Assembly: GCA_026745465.1 (NCBI GenBank)
Contig: JACYXH010000402.1
Location: 179,001-243,000, forward strand
Source: Lota lota
Taxonomy: Eukaryota; Chordata; Actinopteri; Gadiformes; Lotidae
Direction of reading: 5' to 3'
DNA length: 64,000 bases
In this document: in pieces, positions 49,010-59,939 of the stretch
Position numbering within the stretch: position 1 is the first letter of the stretch
Layout: each line of letters opens with the position of its first letter
Position numbers and translations under genes: made by a program
Notes under the pieces: generated by a model
What the model saw: only the letters and a program-made list of their open reading frames with translations
Database searches by the model: none
Told to the model about the DNA's origin: nothing

Positions 49010-50939
49010 CTAGTGACACAGAGAGAAGGATATCATTGTAAAGCTAAATAACTGCTAAATATGATAATAAACAAATACATATTTATGTACACCATTGGAC
49101 GCACCATGCTTCTTACTGGGGGACTCTTACACATGTACACACATGACTACACTTGTTTTAGGGTATTGTCCTACTGCTTCTTGCAGTTGTTTTATGTACA
49201 CACACGTATAGATCATTTGAATAACTGATAAAGCTAGCCTCGGCCCAAAGATAAAAGGATGTACACAGAAGTGATGCATTACACAGAAACAAACTGCACT
49301 GTACCTCAGCCTGTAGCCTGCCGACCACAGAGAACCACATGTTGTACAAGTTCACTTGCCCACGCCAGGATTCCACACTGCTACAGGGGCTGCGACCAGA
49401 GCCTAAAACAGCCACATCCCACACATGAAGTTACTTTTCTCGCAGACAGGAATGCAGTAAACACAGTGTTCACTTTTTCTTCCTTTAAGCCACCTAATTA
49501 AATGCATGCATACGAGTCGCAGCAGAAGCTGCTGATAACACCATTCCTACACGTCCGTTTCCTGCTTGTCCTTTAGAAGCGGGGGGTGGGGAGTGCAGCA
49601 TAGAGCGGCAAACCCCGCTTCACTACCCAACGTCTGCAGTGTTAGCGTGAGCTACCAGCATACAAAGATTGTTTATGAAAAAAAAGAAGGAATTGCTCTA
49701 GATGTTGTTGTGGCAAATAAAATAACTGGAGGCTGGCTCGAATAAAAGCTAAGACAAATGGATATCCGTAGTTGATTTATTTCCACGCAGAGCAGAGTTC
49801 TGGAGTAAAAGCGCTCTGAATAGAGGAGGGAAGCCCTTTTTGTAGAGAGGAGCAAACAACATCTCAGAGATATCACTAGATGGCGCCATTTACTATCTAT
49901 AACGGGTTCAATGCACAGTTCAGGCCGGGCACCTGGTCGTAATTCACCATCTATGCGCCCATTATTTACACACGCCCTTTTCTAAATTTGACAACGTCAC
50001 TTAGGACTGCATCTCCCCGACCTCAGGGAATTCTCTGGGCCTGCTCTTCAGATTGAACACACTTCCCAGAGTCCTGAATGTAGAACCAGTAGGCGTTGCC
50101 TCAACACAAACAGTCTCAGTACTTTTCAGAACACGGTGTATTTGTTTACTGAACTGGTTTTGATGATTGACTAATGTAGTGGAAAAATACCAAGCTCAGT
50201 GGAATACATCAGAAAAAGGTCACTACCAGACACGGGCAGGTTGACGTGACCGAAACCAGCCGCTGATAAACAAATGTCGAGACAGTTTTGAGGAAACGGT
50301 CGAAACCTTCCTGAGGTAACTTCTCTAAATGTCTAGACTGTTTTGAGAAAATGTGGCGCGGCCGGGGTCATTTGGTAAAAACAAGTGACCCTTCTATGAC
50401 CTTACATGTCTGTCTTGCCCGGCAACACCCCTCCCACTCAATGACAACCAATGACCAACAAGAAAGCCTCACCCTGCGTGGGAGGAAAAAGTGTCTTATA
50501 AAGTATCTGTATCAAACTGTCAAAATCAGCCTCTACCACGGCCAACCTCGTGCGAGGAAGGTCTACTCTGTCTGCGCACAGAGGACTCAGTACTGGGTGA
50601 GGTGAATTACATTGCAAGACTTAGATTCCCTGGAATAAATTGGAGATCATCAACCACTGCTCTAGTCGCTGTCTGTTTCTTACAGAGGTTCCTATATACT
50701 GCGGTCTAAAAGCTAACATAAAAAAACCTAGACAACACTAATCATGTATGTGTGTTGCTATGGAGATGAAAGGGGCCATGGAGTAAGGCTGCTACATCCC
50801 ATAATAGTTCAATTAGAGGCGGACGGAGAGTAACAATGTTTACTCATTATGCTATGGTGCCCTCTTATCTCAGAAGAGACAAAAAAAAGAAATAACATGT
50901 ATGTGTGCACAGCAAACATACAAGGGTGTGAACCCAGGT

Positions 50940-50979
<40 letters not shown>

Positions 50980-51183
50980 GACTCGCCAAAAACGCATACA
51001 TGCAAATGCTGACGGAGGCTCTTCACACCGTTATAATGGCTCCCTCTTCCTCTTCGCTCCCTCTTCGATTATCAGCCGTTGGCAGGATCGGAGTGGCTAC
51101 GGCAGGTCTTAGTGTCAGAGGCTACAGGGAGTTTGCCGGCCTTGCAGCCAAGTCTCTTCAGAAACTTGACTAATACCTCCAAA
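49010..51183. repeat. Intergenic DNA with an uninterrupted older repeat copy
   Basis: The segment 49680-50000 is the inverted, uninterrupted version of the repeat that the Gypsy element splits at 24948/29558: AAATGGATATCCGTAG is continuous here. CA tracts lie at about 50939-50978. No gene recognised elsewhere in this interval. Confidence 0.75.
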
Positions 51184-51209
51184 TCACCTGTTCCCTTTCT
51201 TTGAGATGC

Positions 51210-51249
<40 letters not shown>

Positions 51250-51285
51250 ACCTCCGCAAATAACGCCAAACGAAGGCTTACCTGC

Positions 51286-51399
51286 TGTCATGAGCCAGAC
51301 TAGTGGAATTACTTTGTTGCTTTTGATGAAGTAGTCATTTGAGGACCGTGATCTCTTGTCAGGAAGATATCTGAACGAACTAACGTCAGTTGCTCCCAT
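51286..51399 (-). CDS. Candidate first coding exon, unknown gene
   Basis: On the minus strand an ATG at 51399 opens MGATDVSSFRYLPDKRSRSS and continues to LVWLMTAG, ending at a consensus CAG/GTAAGCC donor. GC-richer sequence upstream (51480-51590 on the + strand) could be its promoter. No further exon is identifiable, and a CA tract lies at 51211-51247 inside the intron. Function unknown. Confidence 0.4.
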
Positions 51400-51419
51400 G
51401 GATAAAATTTCTATAGCAA

Positions 51420-52331
51420 CGGAAATTCAATATTGCCAGCTTAGTGCTCAAAGGGTTGTGTAACACAATGCCCATCAAATGCCCCCATGTTAATCAATAA
51501 GCGCTTCCACACCGCAGGCGGAGCCGAAGCGTACAACGTTCTCCTTTTCCGCCTGGAGGCGATTTATTCCTGCAGGCTCGCCAACTCTTTTAACACTTAA
51601 CCGTCACCCCGTCATAAGTCATCTTTTGGCTAAACACAAGAAGCCTTTTACAGATGGCTTAATTGCACTGACTGATAATTTTGTCAGCACACATTACAGT
51701 TCAACTTTCTAAAATGCTAATGTTTAATACGTATCTTGATTTTTGTTGTTGTTGTTGGCTATTATGAACAAAATAATTTCCTCATACAAATGGAAAATAT
51801 GCCACATGCCATTATTTTTTCTATTGGAAAATTATTACATAAGGAAACTTAGAATTGACGGTATATTGTACAATTCTTAAAGCAAGACAGCTATGGCCTG
51901 TTTGAAATGCTAGTTAGTGTTAGTAGTTAATAAGAGGTCCCCTTTTGAGTAAAAGCCACACCCAGGTCATAGGTCAGATCAAAGCGGAAACCACACATAC
52001 AACATCCGGTCTGCCCCAGTGTTGACCGGTGTTGACCACTGCTGCCCAATGTTAACCATGTTGAGCAAACGGAAGTTGTATTCCTGCTAAACATCCGTTT
52101 TGTTAAACATCCGTTTAGTTAAAAAAGAATAGGCAGGATGATCCGGAAGTGGCTGTGATGCCTGCGATGCCTGCGATGCCTGCGTTGCCTGTGTGAGGAT
52201 CCGGTGGGTCTGAGGCGCCGGAAGTGAGTGTGTGGCTCCGGTGAGTCTGAGGGGAAAGGATGAAACAGTGGCTATCTTCAAAGGAGCATGGGGAAAGGGT
52301 GGGGGTCAAGCGTGGAGAGGTGGTTAGGATT

Positions 52332-52399
<68 letters not shown>

Positions 52400-52533
52400 G
52401 CGGGGTTTTCAAACATATGGTCTTGGTTGTCGACATACATTGAAATCAAACAAAAGGGTGAAACAGTGGCTATATTCAAAGGGGCAGGGGGAAAGGATGG
52501 GGGTCAAGCGTGGAGAGGTGGTTAGGGTTGGTG

Positions 52534-52598
<65 letters not shown>

Positions 52599-52737
52599 GC
52601 GGGGTTTTCAAACATATAGTCTTGGTTGTCGACATACATTGAAATCAAACAAAAGGGTGAAACATGGGCTATCTTCAAAGGGGCAGGGGGAAAGGGTAGG
52701 GGTCAAGCATGGAGAGGTGGTTAGGGTTGGTGGGGGT

Positions 52738-52809
<72 letters not shown>

Positions 52810-52930
52810 GCGGGGTTTTCAAACATATGGTCTTGGTTGTCGACATACAATGAAATCAAACGTTTTGTTTTAGAACCAATGAACAAGGGTTATAGCTAGG
52901 GAGGCGTTACGCAAGGATATGCTGTGTAGA
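51420..52930. repeat. Non-coding region with tandem 195-bp units carrying long TG tracts
   Basis: Three units of about 195 bp (about 52262-52860) each contain TTCAAAGG, GGGTCAAGC, GGAGAGGTGGTTAGG, a TG tract of 40-75 bp and GAAGCGGGGTTTTCAAACAT. They lie just outside the first gene of the Polinton-like element and may belong to its terminal region; that is unproven. GCCTGCGAT repeats lie at about 52157-52190. Confidence 0.75.
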
Positions 52931-52950
52931 CGAGAGCAGGCCGACAGCTC

Positions 52951-52957
52951 TTTATAA
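52951..52957 (+). promoter_or_regulatory. TATA box of the spliced gene
   Basis: TTTATAAG lies about 45 bp upstream of the ATG at 52999, at a plausible distance for transcription to begin just before the coding sequence. Confidence 0.6.
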
Positions 52958-52998
52958 GACACATGTTTTTGAACGGAACAGAGATCTAAACTGCCAAC

Positions 52999-53770
52999 AT
53001 GCCGTTAATCTACTGTGAGTATATCCTAAAACATAGTCATATCATTATACATATCAGGTCAATGCCACTGTGTAACTGTCTTATATTTGTTTGATAAAGT
53101 TGTACATTGTTAGGTGACAAAGAGGATACGGTTGGCGCTAAGAGGTATCCTGAGGATCACCGCACATGTATGTAGTAATCATCTACCCATATTATGCTAT
53201 TCATTATCGTTTATACATGCATATACTATGTGACTGATTGGTTACCTGTTATGTGGTAGGTTTGTTTGATACGCCGTATGTGAGGAAGAATCAACGAGCT
53301 GATACCAAGGTGGCTAACTTTAAAACCAACGAGGGGGCGTCTACTAGCTGTGGTAAGCTAACAAAACATGTTTTATGTTTAATAAATGATAACTGCTGTT
53401 ATACGATGCTATAACTATATGTGTTTTGTTCTAATGTGTTTTTCTATCGGTCTTATGCTCTTTTTTCATGCAGCTAAACAGTCCAGACCCCGGTATGTAA
53501 GAGGTATAAAAACAGGGACAGCTGTTTTAACAAATACATTACCTCCACCGATAGCCATCAGAAGCCGGGGATACGGACAGCTAACCGATGACACGATCCA
53601 ACAGATCCTAACACTAGTCGCTAGCAAACCCGTTGGAGCTGTCGAACCCTCGGTTCATGAAGTGGTACATGAGAAGACGGTAGACCATCAAGACGTGTCT
53701 CATTGTCTGACTGCAGCTCATGGTAAGCCTTTTTACTGTAAAACTATTCACTATTCCGCTAGATAACACA

Positions 53771-53822
<52 letters not shown>

Positions 53823-54477
53823 TCCCTTGTTTCGACCAGATAACGATTACACAGGCCATGGTGGAGCTCATCTGAACTCCCAGCCCGAACTGTGGACGGA
53901 CGAAGAAATCAAATTCTGGGATGCCAACGACTTTGGAGAGGACCAACCCCCGAGGACGGACGACGATAGCAGATTCTGGGGTGACGAATTTGGAGCAGAC
54001 TGGACATCTGCACCTACAGCGCCCCCTAGCGTCATAAATGCAGTTACCTCGGAGGGACAGGCTCACCAGGGGCCAGCGATTACCCACAACAACAACAACT
54101 CTGTTGTGCATTCTGTCCAAGAAGCTACACGGCCTCAAGAAAACAGGTCAGAGCAATGCAACTTGGACCATGCTAGGCTGAAGTCTTTATATGACATACG
54201 GGGAAAGACGGTGAATGGTTTACTTGCTACTGTTGACATACAGGGAAAGACGGTGAATGGTTTACTTGCTACTGTTGACACCCTGGTAAAGAAGGTGAAT
54301 GTTTTAAGTGATCGTGCTGATATACAGGCACGGATGATGCATCATCGTTATAGCAAGGGTGTGCATGTGGCTAAAACTGTGCGTGACCATAACGCCACTA
54401 TTGAGGGTCTGATGGTAATCATCCAAGGCATGCAGAAAAACATTGCAAAAAACATAATGCTTAAGAGACTCATGTGA
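52999..54477 (+). CDS. Spliced five-exon gene of the Polinton-like element, function unknown
   Basis: Exons 52999-53014, 53114-53167, 53260-53352, 53474-53722 and 53840-54477 total 1050 nt, or 349 codons plus TGA. All four introns are short (99, 92, 121 and 117 nt), begin GT (GTGAGT, GTATGT, GTAAGC, GTAAGC), end AG, and are phase 1. The last exon encodes two acidic Trp-containing repeats (FWDANDFGED and FWGDEFGADW), then a Gln/Asn-rich linker. A helical region follows with a 15-residue unit repeated twice (GKTVNGLLATVD) and more heptad-like sequence, suggesting an oligomeric coiled coil. No signal peptide or known domain is visible. A stalk- or fibre-like structural protein is possible but is only inference. 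Confidence 0.75.
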
Positions 54478-54749
54478 ATAGGCATCAGGTCTGATACAGA
54501 TGCATTTTGAAATACATTGCTGTGGATTAAAAATATCTGTTTTTTAACTTTTGGTACAGCTTTTTTCTTTTTTCTATGGCGTTTTCTTTTTATTAAATAG
54601 TTTTTAAAATAATATTATTGGTGTTGTTGAATTTTTTATTTTTTATTTATTTTTTATTTTTTGGGGGGTTGGTTGTGCCGGCATGCGTTACATATAGACG
54701 GTTTATTATATAATTATATATATATATTATAAATAACTATAAATACACA
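54478..54749. promoter_or_regulatory. AT-rich spacer and polymerase promoter
   Basis: An AT-rich gap separates the spliced gene from the polymerase gene. Poly-T and TATT runs at 54590-54662 could serve termination. TATATATATATTATAAATA (54717-54735) lies just upstream of the polymerase ATG and could be its TATA element. Confidence 0.45.
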
Positions 54750-57700
54750 ATGAGCCCCAGAAAAAGAAAATTCAAATCTGTAGACGGCAACCCCGAGAAG
54801 AGATGTAAACGCAGTGTACCTGAGTCTAGTGATGTTTTTGAGAATGGAAACATTATGGATGCGTGTCTTGAGGAGATGCTGCGTAGTTTTGATTGTGATC
54901 CCCAACAGGATCATAGGCTTTGCGACCATGATTCGGTACTCCCATCCGATCAGCTATATGCGTCTGTTTTTAAAAGGATGGAGGGGTATATGCGTAGGGC
55001 TCAAGAGTCTATAACCAAAACTGACCAGAGAAGCCGTCATATAGAGCGTATGGATGGTCCAACGTATGCCGACAGCTGTGCTAATGGTGATAGTGTCGAC
55101 GATGGTACTGAGGTGGTGGTGGCCACGAGGGGTGTAGAGCAAGATCCAAAACAGGTTGGATGTAGGTCTGATGATGATGATGATGTGCATGCTATGTCTG
55201 ATGTAAATGAGGATGTATTTATACAGACTGGCGGTGTTCTCTCCGATGAGGGGTCTAGAGATGAGACACGTACACGATCATTCCCCTACTTTAATGGTTT
55301 TGAGGTTAGACAGTCTGTAGATCTAAGAAGCATCCCTCTGGAAAATTTAGAAGAAGTGCCTAATTTTATCAGAGAGCGGCTGACAGATGTAATAACACGG
55401 TGCACTCAGAGTACTGATAGTGGAAGCGTTTTAAACGTCACCCTGCGGGGTCCGTCACTGGCCAGTGATGTACAGGCTGTACTCACGGTTGGGGACGATT
55501 ACGATGCTGATTTGTTTTTAGAACAGATATCCCAGGTCATACAGAGTAATGACACATGTTTGACAGACGATGCCTTAGAGTTTGTTATCACGTGTGCTCA
55601 TAATAAAAGGGGGGGCACCCGTCTCAAGCTAAAATCCATACCCTATGACGAAATCATACGCAAGAAAAAACTAAGTCTCCACACACCCAACAACACACAC
55701 AACAATCTGTGTTTCTCACTATGTTTAGCACATTTTCATGCTGATGAGCTGACGGCTAAAGGGGGGTCAGAGTCTGAACAGGCTATAGTGGCATATGCTC
55801 TAGAATTACACACAGCCCTAGGTTATGACCCCAGTCATCAGGTTGGTTTTTCTGATGTATCCAATTTTGAGAAGCATATAGATGCAAAAATATTGGTATT
55901 TCATCACAATGCTACTTTCAAGAAGCTAGACTTGTTTCAGACCCATCCTGAACAGCACCCAAAAACAATCTGGCTGTACCTACATGACAACCACTACCAT
56001 CTCATAGAAAACAAGACTGCTTTCTTCGGTGCACAACATGTGTGTGAATATTGTTACAAAACATGTCAGTCAGTTCAAATGCACAAATGTTCATTGTACT
56101 GCAATGTCTGCTTGACAGTATGTAACGGGCGAGGAGGCAGTACGATAAAGTGTAAGGACTGTTGTCGTATTTGTCGTTCAAAGCACTGTTATGACACTCA
56201 CAAACAAAAGTCAGCAGCATACGGCATAGTACCCTGTAACCAGGCCAAGTATTGCGACAAGTGTTGTAGACAGTATCTTGTAGCCCGTAGTAAGACTACG
56301 GATGATGGCCCTGCCCATCGGTGTTGTACAGAAAAGTGCAAACATTGTGGTGAAGGTCTAATCAGTGATACAGATCATGAGTGCTACATTCAGCCTCTTA
56401 CTTCTGAAGCCCCAAAACGTAATTACATTTTTTATGATTTTGAGACACGCTATCATGAGGATAGACACGAAGCACACTTTGTGTCAGCTATGTCGTTTGA
56501 GGGCCAGAAGTGGTATGCTAGTGGTGTAGATTGTGTTGCAAAGTTTGTCAAGCGCTATAGAACAAAACGATACAAATATCATACGTTCATAGCACACAAT
56601 GCATCTGGATTTGACAGCTACATCATGTTGGATTATTTCACCAAAGAGGGTATTACGCCCTTACTGACCATGCGAGGCAGTAGAGTTATCCTAATGATTG
56701 ATAAGACATACCAGCAGAGATGGATCGACTCGTTTAGCTTTCTCCCTATGAGTCTGGCTAAAACGCCGTCTGCTCTTGGTTTTGATGACGTGGTAAAAGG
56801 CTATTTTCCACATAAATTCAACACCAGGGAGCATGAGTTCTACATAGGTTCTTACCCTGATGCCTCGTATTATGGTTTTGACTCAATGACTTCTGATGAT
56901 AAGGTTAAATTCATCACATGGTACAGAACAGTGTGTCACCGTACCTTCAACTTCCAGAAGGAGTTGCGTCATTACGGGGTCAACGACGTGGTGATTCTGC
57001 GCAAAGCATGTGGAATCTACCGAGAGAGTTTCATGGCATGTGCAGAAGTTGATCCTTTTGCATACACCACTCTGGCATCAGCGTGTATGGCCGTATACAA
57101 AACATCGTTTTTACCAGAGAACACATTGGCATTGACATACGATGGCGTCTATGTGAAACAGCACAAGACGTACTCTAATGTATCCATACAGTGGCTAGAA
57201 TATCTGTCCCATATCCATAAACTGGAGATTCATCATGCTCTCAATCAGGGTGAAGTTCAATATGGCCCCTTCTTCCTAGATGGATATGCCCCGAGCACAC
57301 ACACGGCCTATGAGTTTGCAGGATGTTTCTATCACGGCTGTGAACAATGTTACCAATCGGCTCATGTTAACCCTGTCACAAAGATCACCTATGGTGAGAT
57401 GAGAAGACAATTTACGTTTAAAGTCTCTGCCCTCAAAAGAGATCATGACTTAAGTGTTGTTGTCATCTGGGAATGTGAGTGGAGTAGACAGAAAAAAGAT
57501 GATGCTGAGCTGCAGACATTTTTGTCGACTCTGAAGCTCCAGAGCAGGATCGATCCTCGTGATTCTCTCTATGGGGGGCGCACAAACGCCATCAAGTTGT
57601 ACCACAAGATTGAACCTGGTGAGAAAATACGTTACTATGACTTCACATCACTCTACCCTACTGTGCAGGCCCGCTGTCCTTATCCTGTAGGGCATCCTGA

Positions 57701-58916
57701 AATCCTCTTCAGAGATTTTGAGTCCATTGACAAATATTTTGGTATTGTTAAATGTACTGTGCTGCCCCCTAGAGGTCTATACCACCCTGTTTTACCATAC
57801 AGATGCAACGGGAAGTTGATGTTCCCCCTCTGTCGCACATGTACAGACAATCTAAACCAGACTAGCGAATGCCATCACAGCTGTGATGAGAGGGCATTGA
57901 CTGGCACGTGGGTGTCTTTCGAGCTGCAGAAGGCTGTTGAAAAGGGGTATCTGATAACACAGATGCACGAGGTGTGGCATTACCCTAAACAGTCGGATGA
58001 TTTGTTTAAAGACTATGTCAAAACGTTTCTAAAGTGTAAGCAGGAGGCTTCAGGATACCCCAGCACAGTGGACACTGAGGCAAAACGTCAGATGTATGTG
58101 GCAAACTACTATGCAAAGGAAGGCATTCGGTTAGATCCGGGCAACATGATCGTAAACAAAGCCATGCGTAGTTGTAACAAGCTAATTCTGAACAGTTTGT
58201 GGGGTCGCTTTTCGTTGCGCACAGATCTGCCGACATGTGAGTTAATTTCTGAGCCTGAAAGGTTTACCCAGCTAATGTTCAGCGACAGCTACCATGTCAG
58301 TCACTTTTGCTTCATCTCTGATGACATCGCTATGGTGCAGTGGAAACACAAAGATGCACGACTCTCTAGGGCTCGAGATGTTAACGTGGTTGTGGGGGCT
58401 GTGACTACAGCCCACGCTAGGCTTATGCTATACGATCTTCTAGAAAAACTGCAAGAGCGTGTCCTGTACTGTGACACAGACAGTATCATTTTTGTTTCTG
58501 GCAGGGGTGAAGCGGTGCCTCCTACAGGCCCATACCTGGGGGACTTGACAGATGAGCTAAACGATGGGGAAGTGTTTGACACTGAGCAGGAAGATTACAT
58601 CACAGAGTATGTTTCTACAGGTCCTAAATGCTATGCCTACCACACACACCAGAACAAGACGGCTATCAAATGCAATGGTGTTACTTTAAATGCTAAAAAT
58701 GCTGAAGTTGTCACCCAACAGACACTCACGAGTTTAGTACATGGTTTTGTGACACATCAGCCAATGGACAGAGAGATTATCACCAAAGTAGATACCATAC
58801 AGAGGGATAAGAAGAGGCTCCAGCTTAAAAACGCCACAGTGATGAAACGCCTTCGTGTGGTTTACAACAAGCGCAGGGTCTTTGATGATTATACCACACT
58901 TCCTTATGGCTACTAG
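54750..58916 (+). CDS. polB: Protein-primed family B DNA polymerase
   Basis: The single 1388-residue frame starts at ATG 54750. Residues 1 to about 300 are acidic and variable. Residues about 310-420 form a conserved Polinton N-terminal region. Residues about 432-500 are rich in Cys and His pairs (CEYCYKTC, CKDCCRICRSKHC), probably zinc-binding. The 3'-5' exonuclease has Exo I (FYDFETR, D563/E565), Exo II (HNASGFDSY) and Exo III (YGVNDVV). Polymerase motif A is YDFTSLYP (D964), B is KLILNSLWG (K1144), and C is YCDTDS (D1242, D1244). All metal-binding residues are present, so it appears catalytically intact. Such enzymes replicate linear DNA from a terminal protein. Its stop overlaps the ATPase start by 11 bp. 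Confidence 0.95.
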   Translation: MSPRKRKFKSVDGNPEKRCKRSVPESSDVFENGNIMDACLEEMLRSFDCDPQQDHRLCDHDSVLPSDQLYASVFKRMEGYMRRAQESITKTDQRSRHIERMDGPTYADSCANGDSVDDGTEVVVATRGVEQDPKQVGCRSDDDDDVHAMSDVNEDVFIQTGGVLSDEGSRDETRTRSFPYFNGFEVRQSVDLRSIPLENLEEVPNFIRERLTDVITRCTQSTDSGSVLNVTLRGPSLASDVQAVLTVGDDYDADLFLEQISQVIQSNDTCLTDDALEFVITCAHNKRGGTRLKLKSIPYDEIIRKKKLSLHTPNNTHNNLCFSLCLAHFHADELTAKGGSESEQAIVAYALELHTALGYDPSHQVGFSDVSNFEKHIDAKILVFHHNATFKKLDLFQTHPEQHPKTIWLYLHDNHYHLIENKTAFFGAQHVCEYCYKTCQSVQMHKCSLYCNVCLTVCNGRGGSTIKCKDCCRICRSKHCYDTHKQKSAAYGIVPCNQAKYCDKCCRQYLVARSKTTDDGPAHRCCTEKCKHCGEGLISDTDHECYIQPLTSEAPKRNYIFYDFETRYHEDRHEAHFVSAMSFEGQKWYASGVDCVAKFVKRYRTKRYKYHTFIAHNASGFDSYIMLDYFTKEGITPLLTMRGSRVILMIDKTYQQRWIDSFSFLPMSLAKTPSALGFDDVVKGYFPHKFNTREHEFYIGSYPDASYYGFDSMTSDDKVKFITWYRTVCHRTFNFQKELRHYGVNDVVILRKACGIYRESFMACAEVDPFAYTTLASACMAVYKTSFLPENTLALTYDGVYVKQHKTYSNVSIQWLEYLSHIHKLEIHHALNQGEVQYGPFFLDGYAPSTHTAYEFAGCFYHGCEQCYQSAHVNPVTKITYGEMRRQFTFKVSALKRDHDLSVVVIWECEWSRQKKDDAELQTFLSTLKLQSRIDPRDSLYGGRTNAIKLYHKIEPGEKIRYYDFTSLYPTVQARCPYPVGHPEILFRDFESIDKYFGIVKCTVLPPRGLYHPVLPYRCNGKLMFPLCRTCTDNLNQTSECHHSCDERALTGTWVSFELQKAVEKGYLITQMHEVWHYPKQSDDLFKDYVKTFLKCKQEASGYPSTVDTEAKRQMYVANYYAKEGIRLDPGNMIVNKAMRSCNKLILNSLWGRFSLRTDLPTCELISEPERFTQLMFSDSYHVSHFCFISDDIAMVQWKHKDARLSRARDVNVVVGAVTTAHARLMLYDLLEKLQERVLYCDTDSIIFVSGRGEAVPPTGPYLGDLTDELNDGEVFDTEQEDYITEYVSTGPKCYAYHTHQNKTAIKCNGVTLNAKNAEVVTQQTLTSLVHGFVTHQPMDREIITKVDTIQRDKKRLQLKNATVMKRLRVVYNKRRVFDDYTTLPYGY

Positions 58917-59586
58917 ACAGAAGAAGGGAGAGGGTGAAATGTTTGACCCCCGGCTTCAGCATCCATTCAGTATGGTGGTATCAGGTCCCTCAAACAGTGG
59001 AAAGACCTACTTTGTCAAAACCGTGATCGAAAACGCAGATCGGATATTTTCAGAAAAGATTGACCGTATAGTCTACATTTATTCATGTTGGCAACCTATG
59101 TATGACGAGTTGTTAAAAATAAGGGTCATTCACTTTGTGGAGGGGATCCCCGCATCTCTATGCGATGATACACTCTTGCCTCCTCATATGAGAAATCTTC
59201 TCATTATTGATGACTTGATGAATGATGCTAGCAATAATTTAGAGGTTCAACATGTTTTTACCAAATATGTACACCATCGTAACCTAAGCTGTATGTATCT
59301 GGTACAGAATTTATTCATGCAAGGTAAAGCTAGTAGAACAATAAGTTTAAACACGAATTACATGGTATTGTTTAAAAACCCACGTGACAAACATCAGATT
59401 TTGTTAATAGCTAGGCAGATGTTTCCTTGTAAGACAAAGTATTTTGTGGAGTCCTTTAACGATGCTACTTGTTTACCTTATGGCTATTTGTTAGTTGACT
59501 TTAAAGCCAAGACACCTGACCACATGAGGCTTAGAACAGCTATTTTATCGGACCGACAAGTTGTCTACACCCAGCCGTTAAAGTGA
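58906..59586 (+). CDS. Genome-packaging ATPase (FtsK/HerA, A32-like)
   Basis: ATG 58906 lies inside the end of the polymerase gene, giving 226 residues. Walker A is SGPSNSGKT (residues about 26-34) and Walker B is NLLIIDDLM. The arrangement and length match the packaging ATPases of Polintons, which pump DNA into preformed capsids. The overlap with the polymerase gene suggests a common transcript. No damage seen. An upstream GTG in the same frame at 58855 is not needed to explain the domain. Confidence 0.93.
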   Translation: MATRQKKGEGEMFDPRLQHPFSMVVSGPSNSGKTYFVKTVIENADRIFSEKIDRIVYIYSCWQPMYDELLKIRVIHFVEGIPASLCDDTLLPPHMRNLLIIDDLMNDASNNLEVQHVFTKYVHHRNLSCMYLVQNLFMQGKASRTISLNTNYMVLFKNPRDKHQILLIARQMFPCKTKYFVESFNDATCLPYGYLLVDFKAKTPDHMRLRTAILSDRQVVYTQPLK

Positions 59587-59599
59587 TTAGCTATAAACA

Positions 59600-59902
59600 A
59601 TGTCGTCACGCATAACCAGAAACAGTGACCGTCTGAAGCTGTTATATAAAGCACCGCCAGCTCTACGGAAAGTTATTCTACGTACAGCCAACGATGATTT
59701 TACCAAAGCTCTGTGTGAAATAGCTTTGAACATTTTACAAGGCCGGATACCGTTGTCCCCCCGTATGCACAAAAGACTGCAGAAACAAAAAAAGGACATC
59801 AGGCTGCTGGCTAGTAAGAAGGTGTTGATCTCTAAAAAGAAAAGACTTATTAATCAGACCGGGGTTTTTTGTTGCCATTGTTGGGTGTTGCAATACCCTT
59901 GA
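59600..59902 (+). CDS. Small basic protein with C-terminal frame break
   Basis: ATG 59600 opens 100 residues. Residues 1 to about 88 are Lys/Arg-rich (LSPRMHKRLQKQKKDIRLLA, then KKVLISKKKR), like the small basic proteins that follow the ATPase in many animal Polintons. After the G/T homopolymers at 59861-59870 the tail becomes a Cys/Trp sequence ending at TGA 59900. Over the same stretch a neighbouring frame encodes a Gly/Leu/Pro-rich hydrophobic tail up to a stop at 59929-59931, the kind of tail this family usually has. A one-base loss in the G run, or a sequencing error there, explains it. A DNA-binding or membrane role is inferred only from composition. Confidence 0.7.
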   Translation: MSSRITRNSDRLKLLYKAPPALRKVILRTANDDFTKALCEIALNILQGRIPLSPRMHKRLQKQKKDIRLLASKKVLISKKKRLINQTGVFCCHCWVLQYP

Positions 59903-59939
59903 TTACCAGCCTTTTCTCAAGAGGTGGTTAACCTCTCTT

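Noticed and set aside
49158..49424. Possible additional afadin exon on the minus strand
   Set aside because: A frame with NLYNMWFSVVGRLQAE is visible with plausible borders, but I could not match it to afadin or another gene.
52260..52899. Cys/Val-repeat frames over TG tracts
   Set aside because: Pure TG microsatellite translation (CVCV runs).
53386..53766. Stand-alone 126-residue + frame
   Set aside because: It reads through an intron; the GT/AG borders at 53353-53473 and 53723-53839 place only 53474-53722 as an exon of the five-exon gene.
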